Assembly (NCBI GenBank): GCA_023380955.1 | Contig: JAMCTB010000253.1 | Span: 1-7,246 of the forward strand | Direction of reading: 5' to 3' | DNA length: 7,246 bases | Source of the DNA: Chloroflexota bacterium | GTDB taxonomy: Bacteria > Chloroflexota > UBA6077 | In this document: positions 1 to 5,930 of the stretch, piece after piece | Numbering within the stretch: the stretch's first letter is position 1 | Layout: each line of letters opens with the position of its first letter | Program-made: the position numbers and the translations under genes | The notes under the pieces: model-generated | Database searches by the model: none | Seen by the model: only the letters and a program-made list of their open reading frames with translations | What the model was told of the DNA's origin: nothing

Positions 1-166
1 GGCCCTGGCCCTGTCGGCAGGCAACCCGATGATCTTTTTCACCCGGCCGATCACCGTGGGGCTGATGCTGGTCGCGGTCGTGATCCTCTTCGGGCCCCTG
101 GTGATGGGATCCTGGCGAGCCGCCCGGTCGCGGGTGGCCGCGGAGGTCGAGGCGGAAAGCGCCTGA
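1..166 (+). CDS. Tripartite tricarboxylate transporter TctA-type permease, C-terminal fragment
   Basis: An open frame runs in from the left edge (first full codon at 2) and stops with TGA at 164-166, giving 54 residues. It begins ALALSAGNPMIFFTRPITVG, then has a hydrophobic stretch of about 18 residues (GLMLVAVVILFGPLVMG) and a charged tail ending AEVEAESA. The small-residue/Gly-Asn/Asp segment, then FFTRPI and a last membrane helix, is the usual C-terminus of the large membrane subunit (TctA) of tripartite tricarboxylate transporters, which import carboxylates using a periplasmic TctC-type binding protein and the small subunit TctB. The N-terminal part, TctB and TctC would lie to the left, outside the window. 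The assignment rests on the terminal motif only. A hairpin follows the stop, so this gene probably ends an upstream operon separate from the genes to its right. Confidence 0.72.
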   Translation, partial: ALALSAGNPMIFFTRPITVGLMLVAVVILFGPLVMGSWRAARSRVAAEVEAESA

Positions 167-175
167 GGCTTCCGG

Positions 176-207
176 GGGCAGGAGGCCCCCCAGCGTGCCT
201 CCTGCCC
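176..207 (+). terminator. GC-rich hairpin after the TctA-type gene, possible terminator
   Basis: The arms GGGCAGGAGGC (176-186) and GCCTCCTGCCC (197-207) are perfectly complementary over 11 bp with a 10-nt loop. The hairpin starts 10 bp after the stop at 166. The sequence after it (gaaccccttcttcc) is only moderately T-rich, so it is not a classical intrinsic terminator. Position and stem strength suggest a transcription end or 3'-end stabiliser. Confidence 0.5.
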
Positions 208-355
208 GAACCCCTTCTTCCCCGAGCCCCACCTCCCGGTCCCCTTCCCCAGCGTGAGCCAGACGATCAACCTAGTGGTCCGCCCCACCAATCGTGATGG
301 TCACCGAGTCGAGAATCCCAAGCACGAGAGAACGCTACTACGCTACTATTCGCCA
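208..355. other. Intergenic region upstream of the regulator promoter, no gene
   Basis: I see no convincing coding frame here. It holds a C-rich stretch (about 209-251), an imperfect dyad TGGT (276-279) / ACCA (287-290) with a 7-nt spacer, a 7-bp palindrome-like GGTCACC (299-305), and the tandem repeat listed separately. TGGT...ACCA resembles the half-sites bound by many FadR-family regulators, but such short dyads arise by chance and this one is well upstream of the promoter. Confidence 0.4.
332..347 (+). repeat. Tandem 8-bp direct repeat ACGCTACT x2
   Basis: ACGCTACT occurs twice back to back (332-339 and 340-347). It ends 8 bp upstream of the -35 hexamer at 356, roughly -57 to -42 relative to the predicted start. 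This is where activators or RNA polymerase alpha subunits often bind. It could be a regulator site or a replication-slippage duplication; the sequence cannot decide. Confidence 0.6.
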
Positions 356-383
356 TTGACAACTTCAACCGGAGGGCTATAGT
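356..383 (+). promoter_or_regulatory. Sigma70-type promoter for the GntR regulator gene
   Basis: The -35 hexamer TTGACA (356-361) is a perfect consensus. The -10 hexamer TATAGT (378-383) matches TATAAT at five of six positions. The spacer is 16 bp, close to the preferred 17. Transcription would start near 389-391, leaving a leader of about 50 nt before the TTG start at 439. It is by far the best promoter seen on the plus strand here, in a GC-rich background where such AT-rich hexamers are unlikely by chance. Confidence 0.75.
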
Positions 384-405
384 ATGGGTGGTATGACAGC
401 CATAC
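382..405 (+). promoter_or_regulatory. Probable operator overlapping the -10 and start site
   Basis: GTATGG (382-387) and CCATAC (400-405) form a perfect 6-bp inverted repeat with a 12-bp spacer. Inside it, GTATG (391-395) also pairs with CATAC (401-405) across 5 nt. The left half is thus duplicated with a 9-bp period (GTATGGGTG / GTATGACAG). The dyad spans about -8 to +15 relative to the predicted start, where a bound repressor would block polymerase. The obvious candidate is the GntR protein encoded 34 bp downstream, acting on itself. Site and protein are linked only by position. Confidence 0.55.
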
Positions 406-427
406 AGGTCAACCCGCCGGCGGGCTC

Positions 428-432
428 GGAGG
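428..432 (+). promoter_or_regulatory. Ribosome binding site that sets the TTG start of the regulator
   Basis: GGAGG (428-432) abuts a TTG at 433 directly but lies 6 nt before another in-frame TTG at 439. The normal spacing favours 439. No in-frame ATG or GTG exists between the upstream stop TGA (394-396) and these codons. Confidence 0.6.
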
Positions 433-438
433 TTGCAC

Positions 439-1155
439 TTGGTTGTTCCCACTTTTGGCAGGCTCTCTCCCATCAGGTTGTCCGAGTCGATCGCCGACCG
501 CATCGAGTCGATGATCCTCGACAACCAGCTGCGCCCTGACGACAAGTTGCCCTCCGAGAGGGAGCTTGCTCTCCAGTTCGGTGTCAGCCGTACGGCCGTT
601 CGGGAGGCCATAAAGCTGCTGGAACAGCGGGGTCTGCTCGAGCCCCGAAACGGACGGGGCGCCTTCGTCACGATGCCCGGTCCCAATGCCGTCAGCTCTT
701 CCCTCAACGTCGTCTACCGGATGCAGGGCTGGACCATCGACAACCTCCACGAGGCCCGATGGTGTCTGGAGTGCTTCGTCGTTTCCCTCGCCGCCCAACG
801 CGCCACCCCCGAGGACATCGCCAGGATGGAGGAGGCGATCAACACCATGGACAGGAGCCTGGATGAGGACGACCCCAATCGGTACATGCAGGCCGACGGC
901 GAGTTCCACGCCGCCCTCGCCGGTGCCACCCAGAACCCCCTCTTCCTCACGATGATCCGTCCCCTCGTCGACTTGATACAGGATGTGGGCCGCGCGGAGT
1001 TCTTCCACGGCCGTATCCGGGAGCGTCACCAGAACCACAAAGGGCTGCTGGAGTGCGTCAGGCTGCGGGATGCCCCCAGCGCCGAAGCAGTCATGAGGCG
1101 CCACCTGACCGAGACCCGGCAAATGTTCGAGGCTATCCACCCGCAGCAAAGCTGA
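439..1155 (+). CDS. FadR-type GntR-family transcriptional regulator (wHTH + FCD domains)
   Basis: This is a DNA-binding regulator of 238 residues, the usual size of FadR-subfamily proteins. Residues 10-80 are the winged helix-turn-helix, with the signature LPSERELALQFGVSRTAVRE (residues 37-56) and the wing NGRGAFV. Residues 100-235 form the all-helical FCD ligand domain. It carries D153 and H157 in the DGEFH motif, H200 in the RERHQNH segment and H222 in RRHL, matching the Asp/His set that binds a metal and often an organic-acid effector in this family. Start TTG 439 is chosen from the RBS; TTG 433 would add two residues. It has its own strong promoter with an operator-like dyad and is 130 bp before the first UroD-like gene. 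I infer a repressor of itself and of the downstream transport locus, though the TctA operon on its left is also a possible target. The effector cannot be read from sequence. Confidence 0.93.
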   Translation: MVVPTFGRLSPIRLSESIADRIESMILDNQLRPDDKLPSERELALQFGVSRTAVREAIKLLEQRGLLEPRNGRGAFVTMPGPNAVSSSLNVVYRMQGWTIDNLHEARWCLECFVVSLAAQRATPEDIARMEEAINTMDRSLDEDDPNRYMQADGEFHAALAGATQNPLFLTMIRPLVDLIQDVGRAEFFHGRIRERHQNHKGLLECVRLRDAPSAEAVMRRHLTETRQMFEAIHPQQS

Positions 1156-1285
1156 GAACCCTGCCCTGGTGTCCTATTCCCCGACGAGATTCTCTGGTTG
1201 CCCAGTTCCGACAGTCCAACTCCCAATGTCCGTGCAACAGTCAGGCGAAGATGAGTCGCATCCCTAAAGTGGCTGGAGGACGGCG
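1156..1285. other. Intergenic gap between regulator and first UroD-like gene
   Basis: These 130 bp hold no gene and no hairpin followed by a T-tract. A TTGCCC (1198-1203) could serve as a -35 element but has no acceptable -10 hexamer 16-18 bp downstream. No copy of the GTATGG/CCATAC operator is present. The GGAGGA at 1275-1280 is the ribosome binding site of the next gene. Read-through from the regulator promoter is the simplest way to transcribe the following genes. Confidence 0.45.
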
Positions 1286-2338
1286 GTGTCCATGGTGGTT
1301 TCGGAACAGGAGAAGCTAGACCGGCATCGGGCTTTCTGGGAGCGAACTGAGACGGACCGCCCGATGATCGGGGCGACGATCAGCACCTTCCCCTCCCTGC
1401 GCTCGGTCCGGGGGACCGAGGGGGAGCTATCGCCGGAGGATCTCCACCTCGAGGCGAACGTGAAGGAGTTGGAGGAGGAGTGGGAGCAGTGGCATGAGGT
1501 CAGCGGCGATGCTTTCTGGTCCGCCTTCCCCCTCTGGGCCTTCCCGTGGCATTCGGCCATGGCAGGCTGCCCCATCAGCCGTGCGGCCGACAACTTCTGG
1601 GTGAACCCCATCTCCGGCGGCTGGGACAGGCTGGCCTCCCTGCGTTTCGATCCCGCCAGCCGCTGGGTCAGGCTACTGGTGGAAATGACCGAGGCCCTCA
1701 AGGCACGTTCAGCCGGCCGCTTTCCGGTGGGCATCGGCCCGCTGATGGTGGGACCGGCTGATATCATGATGGAATGGCGAGGCCGGGAGGCTCTGGCACT
1801 GGACTTGTACGACGCGCCGGAAAAGGTAGCGGCCCTGGGCCGGACCTGCGCCTCGCTCTGCATCGATGCCGCCGAGACCCTCCTCGAGGTGACCGGCAGC
1901 TACGGTGGAGGGTATTGCGGCACCAGCCGCTACCTCTGGGCCCCCGGCAAGTTGGTGGAGACGTCGGAGGACATCACCTTCATGCTCTCTCCAGCCGCCC
2001 ACCAGCGCTTCGTGGTACCCCTGCATCGTGAGATCGGCCGTCGATTCCCATACACCCTGGTTCACCTGCACTCGGCGCAGCTCCACACCGTCCCCAACCT
2101 GCTGGAGCTGCCAGAGATCAGGGCCATCGAGATAACGCCGGACTTCGGGGAGGACATGCGTCCCCATCTTCCCCTCATGTCGCGCATCCTGGAACGGAAA
2201 TCCCTCATCCTCCACGGCATCATGACCGTCGACGCCGTCAGGGAGATGGCGCAGGCACTGCCAAGCCGCGGTCTTGCCATGTTCTGTCGGTGTGACAGCC
2301 CTGCTCAGGCCCAGGAGCTGTTGAGCGCTCTTCTCTGA
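1286..2338 (+). CDS. Uroporphyrinogen decarboxylase (UroD)-superfamily protein, function unknown
   Basis: A 350-residue protein without signal peptide, presumably cytoplasmic. The N-terminus (RHRAFWERTETDRPMIGA) resembles the opening of UroD-superfamily TIM-barrel proteins, where a short helix leads to a DRP/DRVP segment. Later come H260-L-H-S263 at the end of a strand, IEITPDFGED (281-290), and C334-R-C336 in the last strand. In the cobamide methyltransferases MtaA/MtbA of this superfamily, a His-x-Cys plus a distal Cys bind zinc; here His260/His262 and Cys334/Cys336 could play that part, by inference. There are no neighbouring heme genes and the match to true UroD is poor, so heme synthesis is unlikely. 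GTG 1286 follows GGAGGA (1275-1280) at good spacing; ATG 1292 is the alternative. Some relatives carry the automatic name 'trimethylamine corrinoid protein 2', which should not be read as proof of substrate. Confidence 0.75.
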   Translation: MSMVVSEQEKLDRHRAFWERTETDRPMIGATISTFPSLRSVRGTEGELSPEDLHLEANVKELEEEWEQWHEVSGDAFWSAFPLWAFPWHSAMAGCPISRAADNFWVNPISGGWDRLASLRFDPASRWVRLLVEMTEALKARSAGRFPVGIGPLMVGPADIMMEWRGREALALDLYDAPEKVAALGRTCASLCIDAAETLLEVTGSYGGGYCGTSRYLWAPGKLVETSEDITFMLSPAAHQRFVVPLHREIGRRFPYTLVHLHSAQLHTVPNLLELPEIRAIEITPDFGEDMRPHLPLMSRILERKSLILHGIMTVDAVREMAQALPSRGLAMFCRCDSPAQAQELLSALL

Positions 2339-2444
2339 TCCCAGGTTGGAACCGGGTCTCAACGGCGAAACCCGTCCATTCCTGACTCGACCCTCGTTCG
2401 GGACAGTCGACCGAAATCTATCAGCGCAGGGGGAAGTTGCAGGT
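2339..2444. other. Intergenic spacer with short inverted repeats before the permease genes
   Basis: The frame of the next gene stays open through this region back to a TTG at 2346, but I treat it as untranslated because that TTG lacks a good RBS while ATG 2445 has one. Short inverted repeats are present: CGGGT (2353-2357) / ACCCG (2370-2374), and TCGAC (2387-2391) / GTCGA (2406-2410) enclosing CCC/GGG. No convincing promoter or T-tract terminator is seen. Confidence 0.4.
2429..2434 (+). promoter_or_regulatory. Ribosome binding site that sets the MalF-like start
   Basis: GGGGGA, inside AGGGGGAA (2428-2435), lies 10 nt before ATG 2445. This supports 2445 over the upstream in-frame TTG at 2346, which would add 33 residues not expected in the family. 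Confidence 0.55.
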
Positions 2445-3380
2445 ATGGCAGAGGCATCGGCAACCACAACCGCGGTTATTCGTCCCAGGCGCTTCGACGC
2501 GAAGCGCGTGCTGGGAAGAGACTACGCGCTGGCCTATCTGATGGTAGCGCCGGCGTTGGTCGTCCTCCTGGGTCTCATAGCATTCCCCTTCTTTCGGGCC
2601 ATATCCCTGTCCATGGAAAGCCAGCCGATTGGGGGTGAGGGCCACTTCATAGGCATTGGGAACTACGCGACGCTGGTGCAGGATCCCATCTGGTGGCTGA
2701 CCCTCAAGAACACCCTCCTGTACACCATCTTCGGCGTCGGTCTAAAGACGATGGTGGGTTTGGCCTTTGCCCTCATCCTGCACCAGAAGCTGAAGGGTCG
2801 CACGCTTCTGCGTGCCCTGCTCTTCATACCCTGGTCGGTTCCGATTGTCGTGGACGCCTTCGTGTGGCGCTGGATCTACAGCGACCTGAACGGCATCCTG
2901 AACTTCGTCCTGTTCAAGCTCCACATCATCGACCAGTACGTCCTCTGGACCTCCAACCCCAGGATCGTCCTCGGGGCCATCATCGCCGTGGTGGTGTGGC
3001 AGGGCACCCCCTTCTATATGATGAACTTCCTGGCCGGGCTCCAGGCGATCCCTGATGACCAGTACGAGGCAGCGAAGATCGATGGCGCCGGCGCTTTTCA
3101 GAGCTTCCTGCACGTGACCCTGCCGGGGCTCACCAGCGTCCTGATAGTGGTGACCCTGCTCTCAACCATCTGGACCTCCAATGAGCTGCAGTTCGTCTAT
3201 ATCCTCTCCTCCGGTGGGCCTGCCCACATGAGCGAGATCTTCCCGACGCTGGCCTTCTTCACCAGTATCCCCGGCCGTGAGTTGGGTCTCGGCGCTGCGG
3301 TGGCCCTCTCCTTCTTCCCCATGATGGCCAGCCTCATCGTGCTGGCAGGACGCTTTATGCTGCGAGGTGCTGAGGCATGA
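2445..3380 (+). CDS. CUT1-family sugar ABC transporter permease, MalF/UgpA-like
   Basis: Inner-membrane channel subunit of a carbohydrate importer, 311 residues, normal for the family. A short basic cytoplasmic N-terminus (RPRRFDAKR) is followed by six likely membrane helices at roughly 28-52, 88-112, 122-145, 173-196, 230-252 and 283-305. The EAA loop that docks to the ATPase is clear: E208-A-A-K-I-D-G-A-G followed by LPGL at 226-229. The FIGIGNYATLVQDP segment (68-81) is typical of the first periplasmic loop of MalF/UgpA-type proteins, as is SSGGP (255-259). Its stop overlaps the next start in an ATGA (3377-3380), implying translational coupling with the MalG-like partner. Substrate cannot be deduced from the permease; the family carries sugars, glycerol-3-phosphate and polyols. 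Confidence 0.94.
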   Translation: MAEASATTTAVIRPRRFDAKRVLGRDYALAYLMVAPALVVLLGLIAFPFFRAISLSMESQPIGGEGHFIGIGNYATLVQDPIWWLTLKNTLLYTIFGVGLKTMVGLAFALILHQKLKGRTLLRALLFIPWSVPIVVDAFVWRWIYSDLNGILNFVLFKLHIIDQYVLWTSNPRIVLGAIIAVVVWQGTPFYMMNFLAGLQAIPDDQYEAAKIDGAGAFQSFLHVTLPGLTSVLIVVTLLSTIWTSNELQFVYILSSGGPAHMSEIFPTLAFFTSIPGRELGLGAAVALSFFPMMASLIVLAGRFMLRGAEA

Positions 3381-4222
3381 TCAGGTCCGGACAGATCAAG
3401 CGGAGCAACTGGCGATTCTTCACGTGGCCCATTCTGGCGATAGGGCTGCTCTGGACCCTGTTCCCTTTTTACTGGCTGATGACCACCGCGCTCAAACCCA
3501 ACGACGACATGTACCGACCCGAGCCGCTGCTGGTCCCGGTTCGGATCACCTTCGAGCACTTCCACAAAGTGTTCTTCGACTCCAGTTTCCCAGCTTTCTT
3601 CCGGAACTCCGCCGTCGTGGCCGTCTCCACGACGGTGCTCTCCCTGGTGGTGGGGATCCTGGCGGCCTACGCCATCGTCAGGCTGGACTTTAAGGGCAAG
3701 AACCTGCTCGCGCGGGGGCTCATCTTCTCCTACCTGGTGCCCCCTGTGCTGCTGTTCATCCCCCTCTTCGAGCTGGTCTACAAGTTGGATCTGCTCAATA
3801 CCCTCCAGGGCTTGATCGTGGCCTACCTCACCTTCACGGTTCCCTTCACCACCTGGCTGCTGATGGGCTACTTCCGCACCGTCCCGGTGGATCTGGAGGA
3901 AGCGGCTCTGGTGGACGGCTGCAATCGGCTCTCGGCCCTGATCCGGATCACCCTGCCTCTCTCGGCGCCTGCCATCGTCGTTACGGCCCTGTTCTCCTTT
4001 ACCCTCTCCTGGAACGAGTTCCTGTATGCCCTTACCTTCACCTCCGATGCGGCCTCCAAGACGGTCACCGTGGGGCTCGCCTCGACCGTGGCGGAGGACG
4101 TTTTCTTCTGGGGCGTAATGATGGCGGCCTCCGTCCTGGTGGCGATCCCACCGGTGCTCCTGTACCTGTTGGGCCAACGATGGGTTGTCAGCGGCCTTAC
4201 GGCCGGCGCCGTGAAGTCGTAG
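3377..4222 (+). CDS. CUT1-family sugar ABC transporter permease, MalG/UgpE-like
   Basis: Second channel subunit, 281 residues, as usual for MalG-type proteins. Membrane helices lie near 14-36, 78-101, 111-134, 144-166, 195-215 and 245-266. The N-terminal FPFYWLMTTALKPNDDMY (29-46) is a standard MalG feature, where the first helix runs into a periplasmic S/ALK segment. The EAA loop is E175-A-A-L-V-D-G with ITLPL at 191-195, and SWNEFLYAL (211-219) is the conserved helix after it. The ATG at 3377 overlaps the MalF-like stop; GAGGTG (3364-3369) gives an RBS 7 nt upstream inside the preceding gene. The two permeases should form a heterodimer fed by the binding protein encoded next. No ATPase gene is adjacent. 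Confidence 0.95.
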   Translation: MIRSGQIKRSNWRFFTWPILAIGLLWTLFPFYWLMTTALKPNDDMYRPEPLLVPVRITFEHFHKVFFDSSFPAFFRNSAVVAVSTTVLSLVVGILAAYAIVRLDFKGKNLLARGLIFSYLVPPVLLFIPLFELVYKLDLLNTLQGLIVAYLTFTVPFTTWLLMGYFRTVPVDLEEAALVDGCNRLSALIRITLPLSAPAIVVTALFSFTLSWNEFLYALTFTSDAASKTVTVGLASTVAEDVFFWGVMMAASVLVAIPPVLLYLLGQRWVVSGLTAGAVKS

Positions 4223-4226
4223 TCGC

Positions 4227-4242
4227 CTCGAGACAGCTCGAG
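4227..4242 (+). other. Short hairpin between permease and binding-protein genes
   Basis: CTCGAG occurs at 4227-4232 and 4237-4242 separated by ACAG, so the RNA can form a 6-bp stem with a tetraloop 4 nt after the MalG-like stop. It is followed by purine-rich AAGAAAGGAGG rather than a T-tract, so termination is unlikely. Such stems often mark processing points or protect 3' ends and could help set unequal levels of permease and binding protein. That role is inferred. Confidence 0.4.
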
Positions 4243-4340
4243 AAGAAAGGAGGCCAGGGAAAAAGCAGAGTTGATTGGCTCCTGGGTGCCCTAGGGGATT
4301 TGGAAGGTCGCATGCATCATCCACAAAGACTGGCGAATAT

Positions 4341-4346
4341 GGAGGT
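4341..4346 (+). promoter_or_regulatory. Ribosome binding site that sets the binding-protein start
   Basis: GGAGGT lies 7 nt before ATG 4354, the ideal distance. It also overlaps an in-frame ATG at 4339, which rules that one out as a likely start. The open frame reaches back to 4180 inside the preceding permease gene, but only the 4354 start puts the Arg-Arg signal at the N-terminus. Confidence 0.75.
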
Positions 4347-4353
4347 CGCTACC

Positions 4354-5790
4354 ATGTCTGATACGGAGTCGCGGGACCGCAAGTTATCTCGCCGCTCGCT
4401 ACTGAAGCTCGCCGCGGCCTTCGCGGGGACGGCCGTCGGTGGGGGCCTGCTCTCTGCCTGCTCTTCCTCCCCAGCGCCTTCGGCGCCGGCAGGAGGGGCC
4501 GCCACCGCCCCGGCCGGCGGGGGCGCGACTGCTGCTCCGGCCGCCCAGGCGGCAGCCACTTCCGCGCCCGCGGTAGTCAAGGGGCAGAAGCTCACCATCT
4601 GGATGGGGCAGAGCTTCCTGGAGTCGCTGGATAAGCAGTTGGGTTCCATGTTCGGGGACTACGGCAAGACCAAGGGTATCGAGGTCGACTACCAGATAGT
4701 GCCCTCTGCCCAACTGCCTCAGAAGCTGGCAGCGGCTATCCAGGGCAAGAACCCGCCCGACATCGCCTATCTCTATGACTCCGACACCCAGTACTACCGC
4801 AGCCAGAACCAGTTGGTCGACGTCACCGAGGTTTGGGACGGTCTGAAGAAGAAGGGCGGTGAGGTTTACGCGCCGGCCGCCGATACAAGCAACTGGCAGG
4901 GCAAAGCATGGTCGATCCCTGTGGTGATTAACCCCTGGCCGATCCATGCCCGCAAGGATCTCCTAGACAAGGCCGGCCTGAAGTACCCCGAGAACTGGGA
5001 CTCCTTCATCGAGGCGTGCAAGAAGATCCAGAACCCGCCGCAACTGTACGGCTACGGCCTATGCCTCGGCAAGAACGACGACGCCAACGACAACATCATC
5101 CAGATCATGTGGACCTACGGCGCCCAGATGCAGACCAAGGACAACAAGCCCGCATTCAACTCGCCGGAGACCCGCAAGGCCTTCCAGATGATCGCCGACA
5201 TGTACACCAAGCACAAGATCATCCCGCCCGGCGCGATCAACTGGGACAACGCCGGCAACAACAACGCCTATCAGGCCGGGCAGGCGGTCTTTGTCGCCAA
5301 CCCCAGCTCGGTCCTGGCCTGGCTGCAGGCCAACAAGCCGGATCTGGCCAAGGCCACTGTGCTGGAGAACGTCCCGGCTGGCCCTGTGGGCAGCTTTGGC
5401 GAGGTAGACTGCTGGGCGCTGGGGGTCTTCAAGGACAGCAAGGTGCCTGACGCGGCCAGGGATGCCCTCGCCTACGTGATGGACCCAGATCACTACAGCA
5501 AGTTCATCGACATGGCGGCAGGCCGCTACGTGCCCATCTACAAGAAGCTCACCGACACCAAGTTCTGGAAGGAAGACCCGTACTACCATACCTACCCGAA
5601 CATGGCCGAAACGGGCCGGATCATGGCCTACACCGGGCAGCCCACGGGGGCCTTTGGGGAGGTGATGCGGCAGTACGTCCTTACCGACGCCATTCAGGCC
5701 GTGATCGTTCAGGGGCAATCCGTGGACGAGGCCATCAACGCGGCGGACAAGAAGATCCAGGAGATCTACAAGAAGAACGGCATGATCTAG
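4354..5790 (+). CDS. CUT1-type extracellular solute-binding protein, Tat-type lipoprotein
   Basis: Captures the substrate outside the membrane and hands it to the two permeases. 478 residues. The signal peptide has a twin-arginine motif SRRSLLK (12-18), a hydrophobic core (19-33) and a lipobox LSAC with the lipidated Cys36. Residues 37 to about 78 are a low-complexity Ala/Pro/Gly/Ser/Thr tether. The mature SBP_bac_1 fold starts at KLTIWMGQ (about 81), with the typical early segment QGKNPPDIAYLYDSDTQYYR (132-151) and later GQAVFVANPSSVLAWL. Tryptophan and tyrosine are frequent, as expected of a sugar-stacking pocket, but the ligand is not identifiable. It follows the permeases instead of preceding them, with a 131-bp gap that may allow extra expression. 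The tether style suggests Chloroflexota, by inference. Confidence 0.94.
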   Translation: MSDTESRDRKLSRRSLLKLAAAFAGTAVGGGLLSACSSSPAPSAPAGGAATAPAGGGATAAPAAQAAATSAPAVVKGQKLTIWMGQSFLESLDKQLGSMFGDYGKTKGIEVDYQIVPSAQLPQKLAAAIQGKNPPDIAYLYDSDTQYYRSQNQLVDVTEVWDGLKKKGGEVYAPAADTSNWQGKAWSIPVVINPWPIHARKDLLDKAGLKYPENWDSFIEACKKIQNPPQLYGYGLCLGKNDDANDNIIQIMWTYGAQMQTKDNKPAFNSPETRKAFQMIADMYTKHKIIPPGAINWDNAGNNNAYQAGQAVFVANPSSVLAWLQANKPDLAKATVLENVPAGPVGSFGEVDCWALGVFKDSKVPDAARDALAYVMDPDHYSKFIDMAAGRYVPIYKKLTDTKFWKEDPYYHTYPNMAETGRIMAYTGQPTGAFGEVMRQYVLTDAIQAVIVQGQSVDEAINAADKKIQEIYKKNGMI

Positions 5791-5930
5791 CGAGGCTCGC
5801 TCATGGGCATGCGGGATCGGCTCTGGATTTCCCCGGGCCGGTCCCAGCATGCGGGGTTTCCAGGGACATAGTCTCTTCGCTGGGTTTGGGACATCCCCAA
5901 CCCCCAGCCTCCAGTTGAGGTGCACCCGTT
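5791..5930. other. Intergenic region with potential RNA stems before the second UroD-like gene
   Basis: Two potential stems are visible. The first pairs GCATGCGGGA (5807-5816) with TCCC (5842-5845) and GCATGC (5847-5852), with one bulged A. The second pairs GGGTTTGGG (5882-5890) with CCCCAACCC (5895-5903), one T/C mismatch and a 4-nt loop. The second ends 13 nt before the Shine-Dalgarno GAGGTG (5917-5922). Neither is followed by a T-tract. They may tune read-through or translation of the downstream gene; no known riboswitch class is recognised. Confidence 0.4.

Noticed and set aside
409..1149. A 246-codon minus-strand frame opposite the GntR gene
   Set aside because: It is almost coextensive with a regulator having full wHTH and FCD signatures, so it is an antisense shadow.
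1286..2338. Calling either UroD-like gene hemE (heme biosynthesis)
   Set aside because: Motifs differ from true uroporphyrinogen decarboxylase, two divergent copies flank a transporter, and no heme genes are nearby.
2346..2444. A 33-residue N-terminal extension of the MalF-like permease from TTG 2346
   Set aside because: It has no good RBS, gives an atypical polar sequence for the family, and ATG 2445 has a well-spaced GGGGGA.
4246..4300. AAAGGAGG (4246-4253) as the ribosome binding site of a small extra gene
   Set aside because: No start codon lies at a suitable distance and no meaningful short frame follows.
4275..4302. TTGATT ... TAGGGG as an internal promoter for the binding-protein gene
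   Set aside because: The -10 candidate is a poor match to TATAAT, so nothing reliable can be claimed.
3197..4324. A 375-codon open frame on the minus strand opposite the two permease genes
   Set aside because: Its product is rich in Gly, Asp, Gln, Arg and His with no recognisable domain, as expected for antisense of a GC-rich gene. The plus-strand frames have clear permease motifs.
4180..4353. A 58-residue N-terminal extension of the binding protein
   Set aside because: It would bury the Arg-Arg signal and lipobox inside the protein and overlap the MalG-like gene. ATG 4354 has an ideal RBS.
5059..5925. A 288-codon minus-strand frame opposite the binding-protein gene
   Set aside because: It is Val/Leu/Asp/His-rich shadow sequence without motifs or a good RBS, and it overlaps a strongly supported binding-protein gene.
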